64,000 nucleotides of DNA from Pseudomonas paracarnis (GCF_904063055.1 NZ_CAJFCN010000008.1:124001-188000); one strand, 5' to 3'; positions 17,442 to 26,541 are shown, counted from the first letter of the stretch. The notes: a model not told the origin generated them from the sequence alone. A program made the numbers and translations.

Positions 17442-19181
17442 ATGCACTTTCCACTGAAAAAACTGGTGGCTGCCACCTTGTTCGCCGCGAGCCTGTCGGC
17501 AGTTGCCACTCCCGCATCCGCTAACATCACCGCAGACCAAAGCGCAGCCATCCTGAAGCATTTCAGCGAGAACTCGGCCACCGATTTTCGCAGTTTCCTC
17601 GGCACCCTGGCCAAGAGCGAACTGGGCAAATCGGCTGACACCGGCCCTGCTATCAGCGCGTTTCTGGGCAACAAAACCCTGAGCGCCGAGCAGCAGAACG
17701 AGATCAATCGCCTGCTGGGCATTTATACCCGCGTGAAGTACGGCAAAGCCGCGCTCGAAACCCTGCGCGAACTCGTGGAAATCCCGACGTTCAACGTGGA
17801 CGGCCTGCCACAGTATAAAAACCCGGAATTCCTCAAGATCGCGGCGAAGATCGAGGCCTTGGCCAAGTCCTTCAACCTGAACTTCCGTAACGTCGATAAC
17901 CGCGTGTACGAAATTTCCCTGGAGGGCAGCGGTGATGACGTCGTGGGTGTGCATGCCCATGCCGATGTGGTGCCCGTGACCCCGGAAAACTGGGTGCTGC
18001 AAGACGGTACCAAACTCGACCCGTTCAAGGTCACGCTGATTGGCGACCGCATGTATGGCCGCGGTACCGAGGATGACAAAAACGGCATCGTGGTGACGAT
18101 GTACGCCATGAAAGTAATCAAGGAAGAAAAACTGCCATTGGCGCGCACGTTCAAGCTGCTGGTGGACACCACTGAAGAAACCGCCGGTGATGCCATTCCT
18201 TACTACTTCGAACGCAATCCCGTGCCGCAATACAACCTGGCGCTGGATGGCGGTTACCCGGTGGTGATCGCCGAGAAAGGCTCGGGTACGGTCATGGCCA
18301 CCTTCCCGGTGCGCAAGGGCGAAGGCAAAGGCGCGCAAATCATCGCGATGACCGGCGGCAAGGCGAACAACCAGATTCCATCGGCCTCGGTGGCCACGCT
18401 GGTCAGCGATACGCCAGCCGAATTGGCCGCCAGCTTGCAACAGGCCGGTGACGACTATGCCAAGCGCAATGGTGGCAATTTCCAGGTGACGGCCAAGGTC
18501 GATGGCAAGGACGTCAAACTCACGGTTACCGGCGTATCCGCTCACTCCTCCGAGCCTGAAACCGGGGTCAACCCGGTGGCGCGTATGCTGGACCTGATCC
18601 ACAGCCTCGACGGCAAGGTCGCCCTCCAGCACAACCACATCACCGATGCCGCGCGGTATGCCGCCGACAACTGGGGCCTGGATTACCTGGGCGGCAAATT
18701 GGGTGTGGGCTACGCGGATGATTTCATGGGGCCGTTGACCACCTCGCTGACGTTTGTGGGGCAGGATGACAAAGCCTTCAAACTGGCCGTGAACCTGCGC
18801 GCACCGAAAGGTAAAACCCCGGAGGCGCTCAAGGCGCAAATCGAGCAGAAGCTGAACACCTGGGACAAGAACGCCAAGGTCAACGTGAGCTTCACTTACT
18901 CGCTGGACACGCCGATGTACCGCAACCCTGAAGGGGAATGGGTAAAAGCCTTGCTGGCAGTGGCTACTGAAAACCTAGGCATGGCGCACAAGTTCGGCAC
19001 CTCGGCCGGCGCAACCTCGGTGCACGACCTGCCCAACGGCGTGCAATTCGGCCTGGCCCGCCCGGAAGAGAAGTACACCGGGCACACTGACAGTGAGTTC
19101 AAGACGGTTGAACAGTTCTTGCTGGACCTGCAGATCGTCACCGAAATGATGGGCCGCGTCGGGCAATTGCCGAAGCTCTGA
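17442..19181 (+). CDS. Secreted M20 family metallopeptidase (dipeptidase)
   Basis: Zinc-dependent dipeptidase of the M20 family, 579 residues, with a clear signal peptide (to about residue 28, TPASA/NI). M20 motifs are present: GVHAHADVVPV (first zinc His plus catalytic Asp), GRGTEDDKNG (bridging Asp), DTTEETAGD (general base and zinc Glu) and, near the C-terminus, GHTDSEF (zinc His). The N-terminal 100 residues are an extra helical region. Family members cleave dipeptides or aminoacyl groups. The ATG at 17442 follows AAAGGA by about 12 nt. It appears to be a single-gene unit after the phospholipase-D-like gene. Confidence 0.88.
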   Translation: MHFPLKKLVAATLFAASLSAVATPASANITADQSAAILKHFSENSATDFRSFLGTLAKSELGKSADTGPAISAFLGNKTLSAEQQNEINRLLGIYTRVKYGKAALETLRELVEIPTFNVDGLPQYKNPEFLKIAAKIEALAKSFNLNFRNVDNRVYEISLEGSGDDVVGVHAHADVVPVTPENWVLQDGTKLDPFKVTLIGDRMYGRGTEDDKNGIVVTMYAMKVIKEEKLPLARTFKLLVDTTEETAGDAIPYYFERNPVPQYNLALDGGYPVVIAEKGSGTVMATFPVRKGEGKGAQIIAMTGGKANNQIPSASVATLVSDTPAELAASLQQAGDDYAKRNGGNFQVTAKVDGKDVKLTVTGVSAHSSEPETGVNPVARMLDLIHSLDGKVALQHNHITDAARYAADNWGLDYLGGKLGVGYADDFMGPLTTSLTFVGQDDKAFKLAVNLRAPKGKTPEALKAQIEQKLNTWDKNAKVNVSFTYSLDTPMYRNPEGEWVKALLAVATENLGMAHKFGTSAGATSVHDLPNGVQFGLARPEEKYTGHTDSEFKTVEQFLLDLQIVTEMMGRVGQLPKL

Positions 19182-19189
19182 CCCAGTTG

Positions 19190-19533
19190 AAGCCCCAGCG
19201 AGGCTGCGATGGCGGCGGCACAGGCACCCTCTTCAGCGCCTGAACCACCGCTTTCGCAGCCTCGCTAAAGCTCGACAGCTCCCACAGGGGATCGGCTGTG
19301 TATGTGGAATCCCGCCTTGCAGGGCCATCGAGCCAAGCACAACTCCCGACAACAACACCGCCCCAATGTGGGAGCTGTCGAGCCCCAGCGAGGCTGCGAT
19401 GGCGGCGGTACAGGCAACTTCTTTAGCGCCTGAACCACCGCTTTCGCAGCCTCGCTAAAGCTCGACAGCTCCCACAGGAGATCGGCGGTGTGGGTGAGAT
19501 CTCGCTTTGCAGGGCTATCGCGCCAAGCACAAC
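19190..19533. repeat. 190-bp tandem duplication containing palindromic repeats
   Basis: This stretch between the dipeptidase and the fusion gene holds no gene. It is built of two diverged copies of a unit of about 190 bp (19190-19379 and 19380-19533). Each carries AGCCCCAGCGAGGCTGCG at the left and its near complement CGCAGCCTCGCTAAAGCTCG at the right, so it can fold. The second copy also has both TGTGGGAGCTGTCGAG ends (19366-19476). It is a relative of the REP family with a different core. Confidence 0.8.
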
Positions 19534-19542
19534 TTGGCAACA

Positions 19543-21204
19543 TCAGCCTTGCAACATCAGCATGTCTTCAAAGAAACCACCGACCGACTCAGTGGGATGG
19601 CACAGCTGTATTTCCAGCACCCAGGCCATTTCACTCGGTGGGATCTCCAGGTCAGCCAACACTTTGCTCTCGAACAACGCATGAGGGAAATCTGCAAGGC
19701 GGTGCCCTGCCAGGTTGCGTGCCAATCTCCAGCCTTTGGACAGGGCGCTCTGCTCGGCGAAGTCGTAGAGTTCACGCCCAGTCAGGCCACGCAGCCACGC
19801 CTGGCGTGTTTCATCAAACACTTCGTGCACGGCCGTTTTGCAGGCCTGGTGCAACGGCGCATCGCCGAACACAAACGTATCGCCATAGTCCCCTTCGTAG
19901 CCATCCCACACCGGGCCAAGATCGACCACGGCAATGTCATTAGCGCGCAGCCTGCGCTGACGATCAACACCCTCGCGCGGTGGGCGCACAGTGTCGGCGC
20001 CAAAACGAATGTAGGTCGGATGCCAGGTGTGCGAAGCGCCCATGGCCTGCAGTTGCCTTGCGGCCATCTCAAGGGCCTCGCCGGTGGTCATGCCGATCTT
20101 CAACTGGCTGGCAATGGCCCCCAGGGCACGCATGGATTTTTCCCGCGCAGCCAACATGCCGTCCAAGGAATAACGCGGGCCGACTTTCTCCCAGACCGGG
20201 TCGAACGACAGGGAAACCGTTTCCGCACTTGACCGACCACTGGCAACAAACGCCTCCGCGATAAACCGGTGGCTAGCCAACCCCGCTTCAAGGCAATGGG
20301 TGCGCACCTGGCTGAGCATTGCACCATTACCGCACGCATACACCTGGACCTGCTCCCAGTGATGCCCGTGACCCGATGCAACCTCCTGCACCCTGCCCTC
20401 TGATGACCGCACGGGATGCCAGCGAAAACGGGGATGCTCAAGCATCGCGTGGTCGAGGAAGACGCTGTCATAAAAATCCGCCGATTGCGCGCCCCCCCAA
20501 TACAACGTCACTTCGACATCGCGCTTGAGCGCGGTCAGCAGGATCGGCTTGATGCCCGCGTAACCAGTGCCCGTGGCAAATAGGACCACGGGCGCCGCCT
20601 CTTCGTCCTGCCAGGTACAGGCACCAAACGGCCCTTCCACGTGAAGACGCTCACCCGCGCCGAGATCACCCAGGATACCCTCGGAAAAGTACCCGCCACT
20701 CACCCTTCGAATCTGGAAGATCAACCGCCCTTCATCATCGGCGGGCAGGTTGGCAACCGAAAAGCAGCGCGTGTCACCGTCCGCCAGGCGGAACTTGAGG
20801 TATTGACCAGGCCGCACCGCCACTGGGCTTTCGGGTATCAATACCAACTCGATCACATCGGGGCCCAGCGCACGCTTGCTATGCACTTGCGCCGCCACTA
20901 CCAGCGCGGGCGTATCCAGCGACCAGCCGGGAATACGCAGGCGCATGTCGCCGCAGGCGTGGCTCTGGCATAACAACATTTCATTGGCTGCCAGAGGATA
21001 AGAAGGCGCCGGCGCACCCGGCGCAAGGCGCTTGGCCCGGTACGCACCTTCGGCGACCACCACCTTGCACGAACCGCAGGCGCCACGGCGGCAGGAGAAC
21101 GGCACGGCCAAGCCGCTGGCGAGCATGGCGTCGAGCAAGAGTTCATCGCCCGCTTCAAAGATTTTCCCCGAGGGCGACAGTTCGATGACATGACGTTTAT
21201 TCAT
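19543..21204 (-). CDS. Ferredoxin/FAD-NAD reductase fused to an M24 metallopeptidase-like domain
   Basis: A single uninterrupted 553-residue protein with two parts. Residues 1-320 form a class-IB-type reductase: a plant-type 2Fe-2S cluster (C38, C43, C46, C79), an FAD domain (RPGQYLKF, then RCFSVAN at 146-152) and an NAD domain (GTGYAGIKP at 212-220, CGNG at 291-294). Residues 325-553 form an M24 'pita-bread' domain with all five metal ligands in order: D428, D439 (11 apart), H501, E531, E546. The ATG at 21204 follows a GAGG site. It is divergent from a MocR-type regulator 77 bp away. The pairing of electron transfer with a prolidase/creatinase-type fold in one chain is unusual, and its substrate is unknown. 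Confidence 0.88.
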   Translation of the reverse strand: MNKRHVIELSPSGKIFEAGDELLLDAMLASGLAVPFSCRRGACGSCKVVVAEGAYRAKRLAPGAPAPSYPLAANEMLLCQSHACGDMRLRIPGWSLDTPALVVAAQVHSKRALGPDVIELVLIPESPVAVRPGQYLKFRLADGDTRCFSVANLPADDEGRLIFQIRRVSGGYFSEGILGDLGAGERLHVEGPFGACTWQDEEAAPVVLFATGTGYAGIKPILLTALKRDVEVTLYWGGAQSADFYDSVFLDHAMLEHPRFRWHPVRSSEGRVQEVASGHGHHWEQVQVYACGNGAMLSQVRTHCLEAGLASHRFIAEAFVASGRSSAETVSLSFDPVWEKVGPRYSLDGMLAAREKSMRALGAIASQLKIGMTTGEALEMAARQLQAMGASHTWHPTYIRFGADTVRPPREGVDRQRRLRANDIAVVDLGPVWDGYEGDYGDTFVFGDAPLHQACKTAVHEVFDETRQAWLRGLTGRELYDFAEQSALSKGWRLARNLAGHRLADFPHALFESKVLADLEIPPSEMAWVLEIQLCHPTESVGGFFEDMLMLQG

Positions 21205-21281
21205 AAAGACCTCGGGATAAGTAAGGCTTGATTGTTGCGCTAGACTAGGCCCATTAAAACCTCCAGATTTGGATACTTCAG

Positions 21282-22772
21282 ATGGTCCAGATGCGTAAAT
21301 GGCGTCCACTGCTCCGGCTTGAAGAAGGTGCAAGCCAGGCGACTTACCGCAAGATCGCCGAAGGCTTGGTCAATGCCATCCTCGAAGGCCGCCTGCCGCC
21401 CGGGACGTTACTGCCGGGCACGCGGGAAATGGCACACTTGCTCGACGTCAACCGCAAGACGGTGATCCTGGCCTACGAAGAAGCCATGACCAAGGGCTGG
21501 CTGATCAGCGAGCCGCGCCGTGGCACCTTCGTCAATGCGCAGTTGACACCCACGCAACTGCCCAGCGTTACACAACCGTCTTTCGCACCGCAGTTACTGC
21601 ACCAACCAGCGGTACCCTATTTCACCCATAACGCCCAAGTGGTCGCGCTTGAGCATCGACACGGCGCGCTGTTTTTCGACAACGGCACCAGCGACCACCG
21701 CCTGCTGCCCCAGGCCGTTTTGCACCGTTACTATCGCCGTGCATTGCGCAACAGTTTCGCCTCCAATACCGTGCGTTACGGGAGTGAGGGCACCGGCTAT
21801 CATTTGCGCTGTGCCCTGGCCGAGATGCTGCGTAACAACCGTGGGCTGACGGTCACTGCCGAAAATATCTGCCTGACCCAGGGCACCCAGATGTCCCTGT
21901 ACCTGAGCGCCAGCCTGCTGCTCAAGCCCGGCGACGTGGTACTGGTGGAACGCTTGAGCTACCCACCGGCCTGGGAAATTTTCCGTCAGCTCGGGGCTCA
22001 GTTGGTCACGGTCGACATCGACGATGAAGGTTGTCGCACCGACCAGGTCGAGCGCTTATGCCGTGAGCACAAGGTGCGCATGATTTACCTCACGCCCCAT
22101 CACCAGTTCCCCACCACCGTGAGCCTGCATGCCGCCCGCCGGCAACACTTGCTGGCGTTGGCCGCGCTGCATGACTTGTGCATTATCGAAGAGGACTACG
22201 ACCACGAATATCATTTCAGTGGCCGCCCTTACCTACCGCTGGCCAGTGACCGCGCCCAACGCCATGTGCTGTATATCGGCTCGTTGTCCAAAGTGCTGGG
22301 CTCGACGTTCCGCTGCAGCTATATCGTCGCGCCCACCTCTGTGATTGAAGCCCTGCAGCGCAATGCCGCGCTGATGTTGGGCGATGCCGACGCGGTCGCT
22401 CAAGCCATGCTGGCAGACCTGATCAATGACGGGGAGTTGAAGAAGCATGTGCGCCGCGTGTCGAAAGAATATCGGGCGCGCCGATCCGTGCTGGAGGACT
22501 GCCTGGACCAGGCGTTTGGCGCTCGCATACAGGTGCGCGAACCCGAGGGGGGCTTGGCGCTATGGGTACGTTTCGAGGAAGAAATAGACGTCGATAAGTT
22601 GGCAAGCGCCGCATTGGACCACGGCGTCGTGGTGCGCAGCGGTCGTCAGTTTTCACCCAACGACCAGCCGGTAAACGCGCTGCGCCTGGGCTTTGCCTCC
22701 CTCGACCGGGATGAAATCCAGCAAGCCACGCGGCGCCTGGCCCAGGCGATGAACGCCGTAGGCAGGCGTTGA
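21282..22772 (+). CDS. MocR/PdxR-type transcriptional regulator with aminotransferase-like domain
   Basis: Regulator of 496 residues. An N-terminal GntR-type winged helix (about 15-85: YRKIAEGLVNAILEGRLPPG, MAHLLDVNRKTVILAYEEAM) is joined to a fold-type I aminotransferase domain with the PLP lysine K337 in GSLSKVLGS. MocR proteins sense PLP or PLP-amine adducts and often control the gene divergent to them, here the reductase/M24 fusion. It ends 5 bp from the convergent gltS. Effector unknown. Confidence 0.9.
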   Translation: MVQMRKWRPLLRLEEGASQATYRKIAEGLVNAILEGRLPPGTLLPGTREMAHLLDVNRKTVILAYEEAMTKGWLISEPRRGTFVNAQLTPTQLPSVTQPSFAPQLLHQPAVPYFTHNAQVVALEHRHGALFFDNGTSDHRLLPQAVLHRYYRRALRNSFASNTVRYGSEGTGYHLRCALAEMLRNNRGLTVTAENICLTQGTQMSLYLSASLLLKPGDVVLVERLSYPPAWEIFRQLGAQLVTVDIDDEGCRTDQVERLCREHKVRMIYLTPHHQFPTTVSLHAARRQHLLALAALHDLCIIEEDYDHEYHFSGRPYLPLASDRAQRHVLYIGSLSKVLGSTFRCSYIVAPTSVIEALQRNAALMLGDADAVAQAMLADLINDGELKKHVRRVSKEYRARRSVLEDCLDQAFGARIQVREPEGGLALWVRFEEEIDVDKLASAALDHGVVVRSGRQFSPNDQPVNALRLGFASLDRDEIQQATRRLAQAMNAVGRR

Positions 22773-22777
22773 AAAAC

Positions 22778-23989
22778 TTACCCAGCGGCCCCCAGGAACG
22801 GCAGCGCCAGGTACAATTTGATCACCACCGCATTGGCGATATCGATGAAGAACGCGCCCACCATCGGCACCACCAGAAACGCGATCTGCGAGGGCCCGAA
22901 GCGCTGCGTTACCGCCTGCATATTGGCAATCGCCGTGGGCGTTGCGCCAAGCCCGAAGCCGCAATGGCCTGCCGCCAGCACCGCCGCATCGTAGTTGCGG
23001 CCCATCACCCGGAACGTCACGAAAATCGCGAACAGCGCCATCAGCAATGCCTGTGCGGCCAGCAGAATGACAATCGGCAAAGCCAGTGCCGCCAAGTCCC
23101 AGAGCTTGAGTGACATCAGCGCCATCGCCAGGAACAACGACAAACTGACATTGCCCAGCACCGAGACTTCGCGCTCGAACACCTGATGCCAGCCGAGCAT
23201 CGACAGCCCATTGCGCAGCACCACACCGACGAACAATACGCACACGAACGTCGGCAATTCGAACGCGGTGCCTTGGATGGCGGCATTCAACAAGTTGCCG
23301 CCCTGCAGACTGATCGCCACCAGCGCCAGGGTCTCGATAAACGAAAACGCGGTGATCAGGCGCTCTTCATTCGGTTGTTCGAACCCCTTGGCCAGGCTCG
23401 ACTGCGGTTGCCCAATACCTGGCACCTCGACCCGCTTGATCAGAAAACGCGCCACGGGCCCGCCGATCAGGCCACCGAGCACCAGGCCAAAGGTCGCCGA
23501 GGCAATCGCCAGTTCAGACGCAGACGCCACGCCATACTGCTCACTGAACACCGCGCCCCAGGCCGCACCGGTGCCATGCCCACCGGACAGAGTCACCGAA
23601 CCCGCAAGCAGGCCCATCAATGGGTCAAGCCCGAGCGCCGAGGCCAGCGCGATACCCATGGCGTTTTGCACCACCAGCAAGCCCGTTACCACCAGCAGAA
23701 ACACCGCCAGGATCCGCCCGCCTTTCTTCAGGCTGGCAAAATCGGCGTTCAAACCGATGGTGGCAAAGAACGCCAGCATCAAGGGGGTTTGCAATGAAGG
23801 ATCGAAGCGTACTTCGATATCGGCAAACCCGCGCAACGCCAGGAGCAGCATGGCGACCAACAGGCCACCGGCTACGGGTTCCGGAATGTTGTAGGTACGT
23901 AAGAAGCCGATGCGAGCCACAAGCCCGCGCCCCAGCAATAGCACCAGTGAAGCGGCAACGAGGGTTGAATAGAAATCGAGTTGAAGCAT
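22778..23989 (-). CDS. gltS: Sodium/glutamate symporter
   Basis: Inner-membrane Na+/glutamate permease of 403 residues (E. coli GltS has 401). About ten hydrophobic helices and two related pore-loop regions are seen, with the GltS hallmarks GGHGTGAAWG in the first half and GHCGFGLGATPTAIANM in the second. The ATG at 23989 aligns with the usual N-terminus (MLQLDFYSTL); upstream codons are discarded. It lies tail to tail with the MocR-type regulator. Glutamate uptake is consistent with, but does not prove, an amino-acid role for the neighbouring genes. Confidence 0.95.
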   Translation of the reverse strand: MLQLDFYSTLVAASLVLLLGRGLVARIGFLRTYNIPEPVAGGLLVAMLLLALRGFADIEVRFDPSLQTPLMLAFFATIGLNADFASLKKGGRILAVFLLVVTGLLVVQNAMGIALASALGLDPLMGLLAGSVTLSGGHGTGAAWGAVFSEQYGVASASELAIASATFGLVLGGLIGGPVARFLIKRVEVPGIGQPQSSLAKGFEQPNEERLITAFSFIETLALVAISLQGGNLLNAAIQGTAFELPTFVCVLFVGVVLRNGLSMLGWHQVFEREVSVLGNVSLSLFLAMALMSLKLWDLAALALPIVILLAAQALLMALFAIFVTFRVMGRNYDAAVLAAGHCGFGLGATPTAIANMQAVTQRFGPSQIAFLVVPMVGAFFIDIANAVVIKLYLALPFLGAAG

Positions 23990-24152
23990 CCGGTCAGTTC
24001 TCTGAAGTGGACAAGGAGAATGGGTGGCCAGAGTAGAGAGCACAGGGCGAAAAGGCATCCACCCTACAAAAAACACAGACTTTCCCTACAAGCTTCACAA
24101 TAATAACCTACAACCGCCTGCACCTCGCCCATCCAGAGTACGCACAGTAGAC

Positions 24153-24440
24153 TTATCGACGACGCCTTCGCAGCAGAGGCCAGTTTGAGGCGATCTCACC
24201 CGGCTCAGCGTCACGCCCTGCGACTCGCACCAGGTCTGGAAACTCAAGCAACAGGGCACGATTGCCCCGGCCAATGTGCTCCATCACCGCCAGGGTAATA
24301 TTTTCCCGCACCATGCCCGTCGAAACGTAGTACATGGCCCAGGCCTGTTCTGGCGTACATAGGCCGATCTGCTCTTCAATCTCTTTGTAGGCCTTGTAGT
24401 CGTCCGACTCTAAATAGCGCTGATCACCACCCTGGCGCAT
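24153..24440 (-). CDS. Small protein of unknown function
   Basis: I do not recognise this 95-residue protein. A strong ribosome site (GGGAGGGAGACAGC) precedes the ATG at 24440, and the gene begins 28 bp after the PotF-like gene ends, so it is probably cotranscribed with it. It is predicted soluble and charged, with no signal peptide, an aromatic-rich middle (EQAWAMYYVSTGMV) and a C-terminus of five arginines. It might be a partner of the binding protein, but nothing in the sequence gives a function. Confidence 0.65.
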   Translation of the reverse strand: MRQGGDQRYLESDDYKAYKEIEEQIGLCTPEQAWAMYYVSTGMVRENITLAVMEHIGRGNRALLLEFPDLVRVAGRDAEPGEIASNWPLLRRRRR

Positions 24441-24468
24441 GCTGTCTCCCTCCCCGACCTCGTCCCCG

Positions 24469-25572
24469 TCACGTACCGCTTTTGACCTTGGTCCAGACCC
24501 GTGTGCGAATGCGCTCCGCTTTCAGCGGCAAGGGCTCAAGCGGAACCAGTGTGGCCATGGTCTTTTTATCGGGATAGATCCAAGGGTTATCCCGCAACTT
24601 TTGTTCGACGAATTCAGTGGCGTCTTTATTGGCGTTGGGATAGAGCATGTAGTTGGATGTCTTGGCTATCACCTGTGGCCGCAGCATGTAGTTGATGAAC
24701 GCCAGAGCGGCCTTTGGGTGGCGAGCGTCCTTGAGCAACACCCAGTTTTCAGACCAGACCAAGGCGCCTTCGCGCGGCAGGCTGTAGGCAATCTTGCGGC
24801 CACTGTTGGACTTTTCATTAATCGCCTGCGCCGCCAGGGCACCATTGGCCCAGCCTACGACCGCGCAGATGTTGCCGTCGGCCAAGTCGGTGTCGATCCG
24901 GGAAGAGTCGAAATAGAGCACATAGGGGCGGATTTTCAACAACAGCGCCTGGGCCTTCTGGTAATCCTCTGGATCGGTACTGTTGCTGGGCAGCCCCAGG
25001 TAGTGCAAGGCAATGGAAATGATCTCGCTGGGGGAGTCGAGCATGGCCACGCCACAAGACTTGAGCTTGCTGATGTTTTCTTCTTTGAAGATCAGGTCCC
25101 AGCTGTCCACCGGGGCGTCATCGCCCAGCGCCGCCTTGACTTTATCCACGTCGTAGCCAATGCCGGTGGTGCCCCAGACATAGGGCACGGCGTAGCGGTT
25201 ACCGGGGTCATTGACCGCCAGCAGGGAGAGGATGTCAGGGTCGATGTGCGAAAGGTTACTCAACTGCGCGCGGTCCAGCGGCTGCAGCACCCCGGCCTTG
25301 ATCAAGCCCGGCAATACATTGGAGGTGGCCACCACCAGGTCATAGCCGGTGCGCCCAGCCATGACCTTGCTCTGCATGATTTCGGCGCTGTCGAAAGCAT
25401 CCATATGCAGCTTGATGCCGGTCCCCTGCTGGAATTGCTTGGGCGTCTGCGGTTCAAGAAACCCGAACCAGTTATACAGATACACCGAAGATTCAGCGGC
25501 GGCTGCGGGCGTGCTGATTGCAGCACCCATAAGCGAAGCTAAAAAAATAGCTCGCAAGTGTGCTCGACTCAT
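24469..25572 (-). CDS. Periplasmic polyamine-type binding protein (PotF/SpuD-like)
   Basis: Extracytoplasmic solute-binding protein of 367 residues with a signal peptide (to about residue 26, STPAAA/AE). The overall pattern is PotF-like: YLYNWFGF at 32-39, VWGTTGIGYD at 132-141, VGWANG at 239-244, and the C-terminal RTRVWTKVKSG. Compared with PotF from memory, the acidic pocket residues D39 and D247 are replaced by glycine (G37, G244), while E183 and E275 keep an acid. The ligand is therefore likely not putrescine. No ABC permease or ATPase lies nearby. The ATG at 25572 has AAGGA 7 nt upstream. It is divergent from the broken LuxR-type gene. Confidence 0.88.
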   Translation of the reverse strand: MSRAHLRAIFLASLMGAAISTPAAAAESSVYLYNWFGFLEPQTPKQFQQGTGIKLHMDAFDSAEIMQSKVMAGRTGYDLVVATSNVLPGLIKAGVLQPLDRAQLSNLSHIDPDILSLLAVNDPGNRYAVPYVWGTTGIGYDVDKVKAALGDDAPVDSWDLIFKEENISKLKSCGVAMLDSPSEIISIALHYLGLPSNSTDPEDYQKAQALLLKIRPYVLYFDSSRIDTDLADGNICAVVGWANGALAAQAINEKSNSGRKIAYSLPREGALVWSENWVLLKDARHPKAALAFINYMLRPQVIAKTSNYMLYPNANKDATEFVEQKLRDNPWIYPDKKTMATLVPLEPLPLKAERIRTRVWTKVKSGT

Positions 25573-25709
25573 ATGACTATCCTTGTCCACACGACGCGCC
25601 CTCATGGCTATCGTAAGCTCGGGGTGAATATACCGAGCCTCGACGAATAGTAAATACCTACAAGTACTTAGCTCTGGCCTGCAAAGCCCTAACCCTAAAG
25701 GGGTAGAAC

Positions 25710-26501
25710 ATGTCGCTTGACCTTCATAGCCTGGCTTGGCACCGATCGGTTGGAAAACTGATCATGCAGCTCAATCGCCCTGAGTTCTGGAGTTCGTTGA
25801 TTCGCGTATTGAATGAATATGTGCAGATAGACAATTGAGTGGTGCTGGTTTTTGGCGACCACGCAGTGCGTGTGATCAGCCTGCCCGAAGTAGCAGACAG
25901 CGAAGAAATCGACGCCTTTATTCACCGCTATGTGAAAGGCCTGTATCTGCTGGACCCGTTTTATATCGCTGATCGAGAAAACCCACAGAGCGGGTTCTTC
26001 CATCTGCTCGACATTGCGCCGGAACACTTCCGGGAAACCGAGTACTACCAGCAATATTTCGCGCAATACATCTCGGTCGATGAGGCGCAATACAATGTAA
26101 GGCTCGATGCCGGTACAACGCTGTGCATGTCGTTTGGCAGCAACCTGCGATTCACCCAGGCGCAGATAACGGTATTGGACATGATCAAGCCGTGGGTAAC
26201 GGCAATGATGCATCAACGCATGGGCTTTGAAACTGACCCGGCAAAAAATCTTGCCGAGCCGGCCCCATGGGCTGAGGCACTTACTCAGTTGGAAGCACAA
26301 GTCACGGCACGTGAAAAGGACGTACTCAAGTTACTGCTCAGTGGGTTCTCCAACAAAGAGATCGCCGGCAAGCTGTCGCTGTCGACGGAAACCATCAAGG
26401 TTCACCGCCGCAACATCTACAGCAAGCTGAATATCAAATCGCAGTCCGAACTGTTTGCGCGGTTTTTTATGCCACGGCAGGAGATTCCTTCGACGCTTTG
26501 A
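25710..26501 (+). pseudogene. LuxR-type regulator interrupted by an in-frame TGA
   Basis: The ATG at 25710 has an excellent ribosome site (AAAGGGG, 7 nt) and opens a frame of about 263 codons, but codon 43 (25836-25838) is TGA, where the context (IDN-stop-VVLVF) suggests TGG tryptophan. A GTG at 25839 directly follows and would give a 220-residue product without a ribosome site. The C-terminal helix-turn-helix (TAREKDVLKLLLSGFSNKEI and VHRRNIYSKL) is intact. Either this is a point-mutated regulator, or the short form is made by re-initiation, or the base is a sequencing error. It is divergent from the PotF-like operon, a likely target. Confidence 0.75.
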
Positions 26502-26541
26502 ACGGGGGCGGTGCGCTGGCGAAGTAAATTGCGCACAAACA

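Noticed and set aside
25836..25838. Selenocysteine codon
   Set aside because: No SECIS-like hairpin seen just downstream and no selenoprotein family fits; a TGG to TGA change is simpler.
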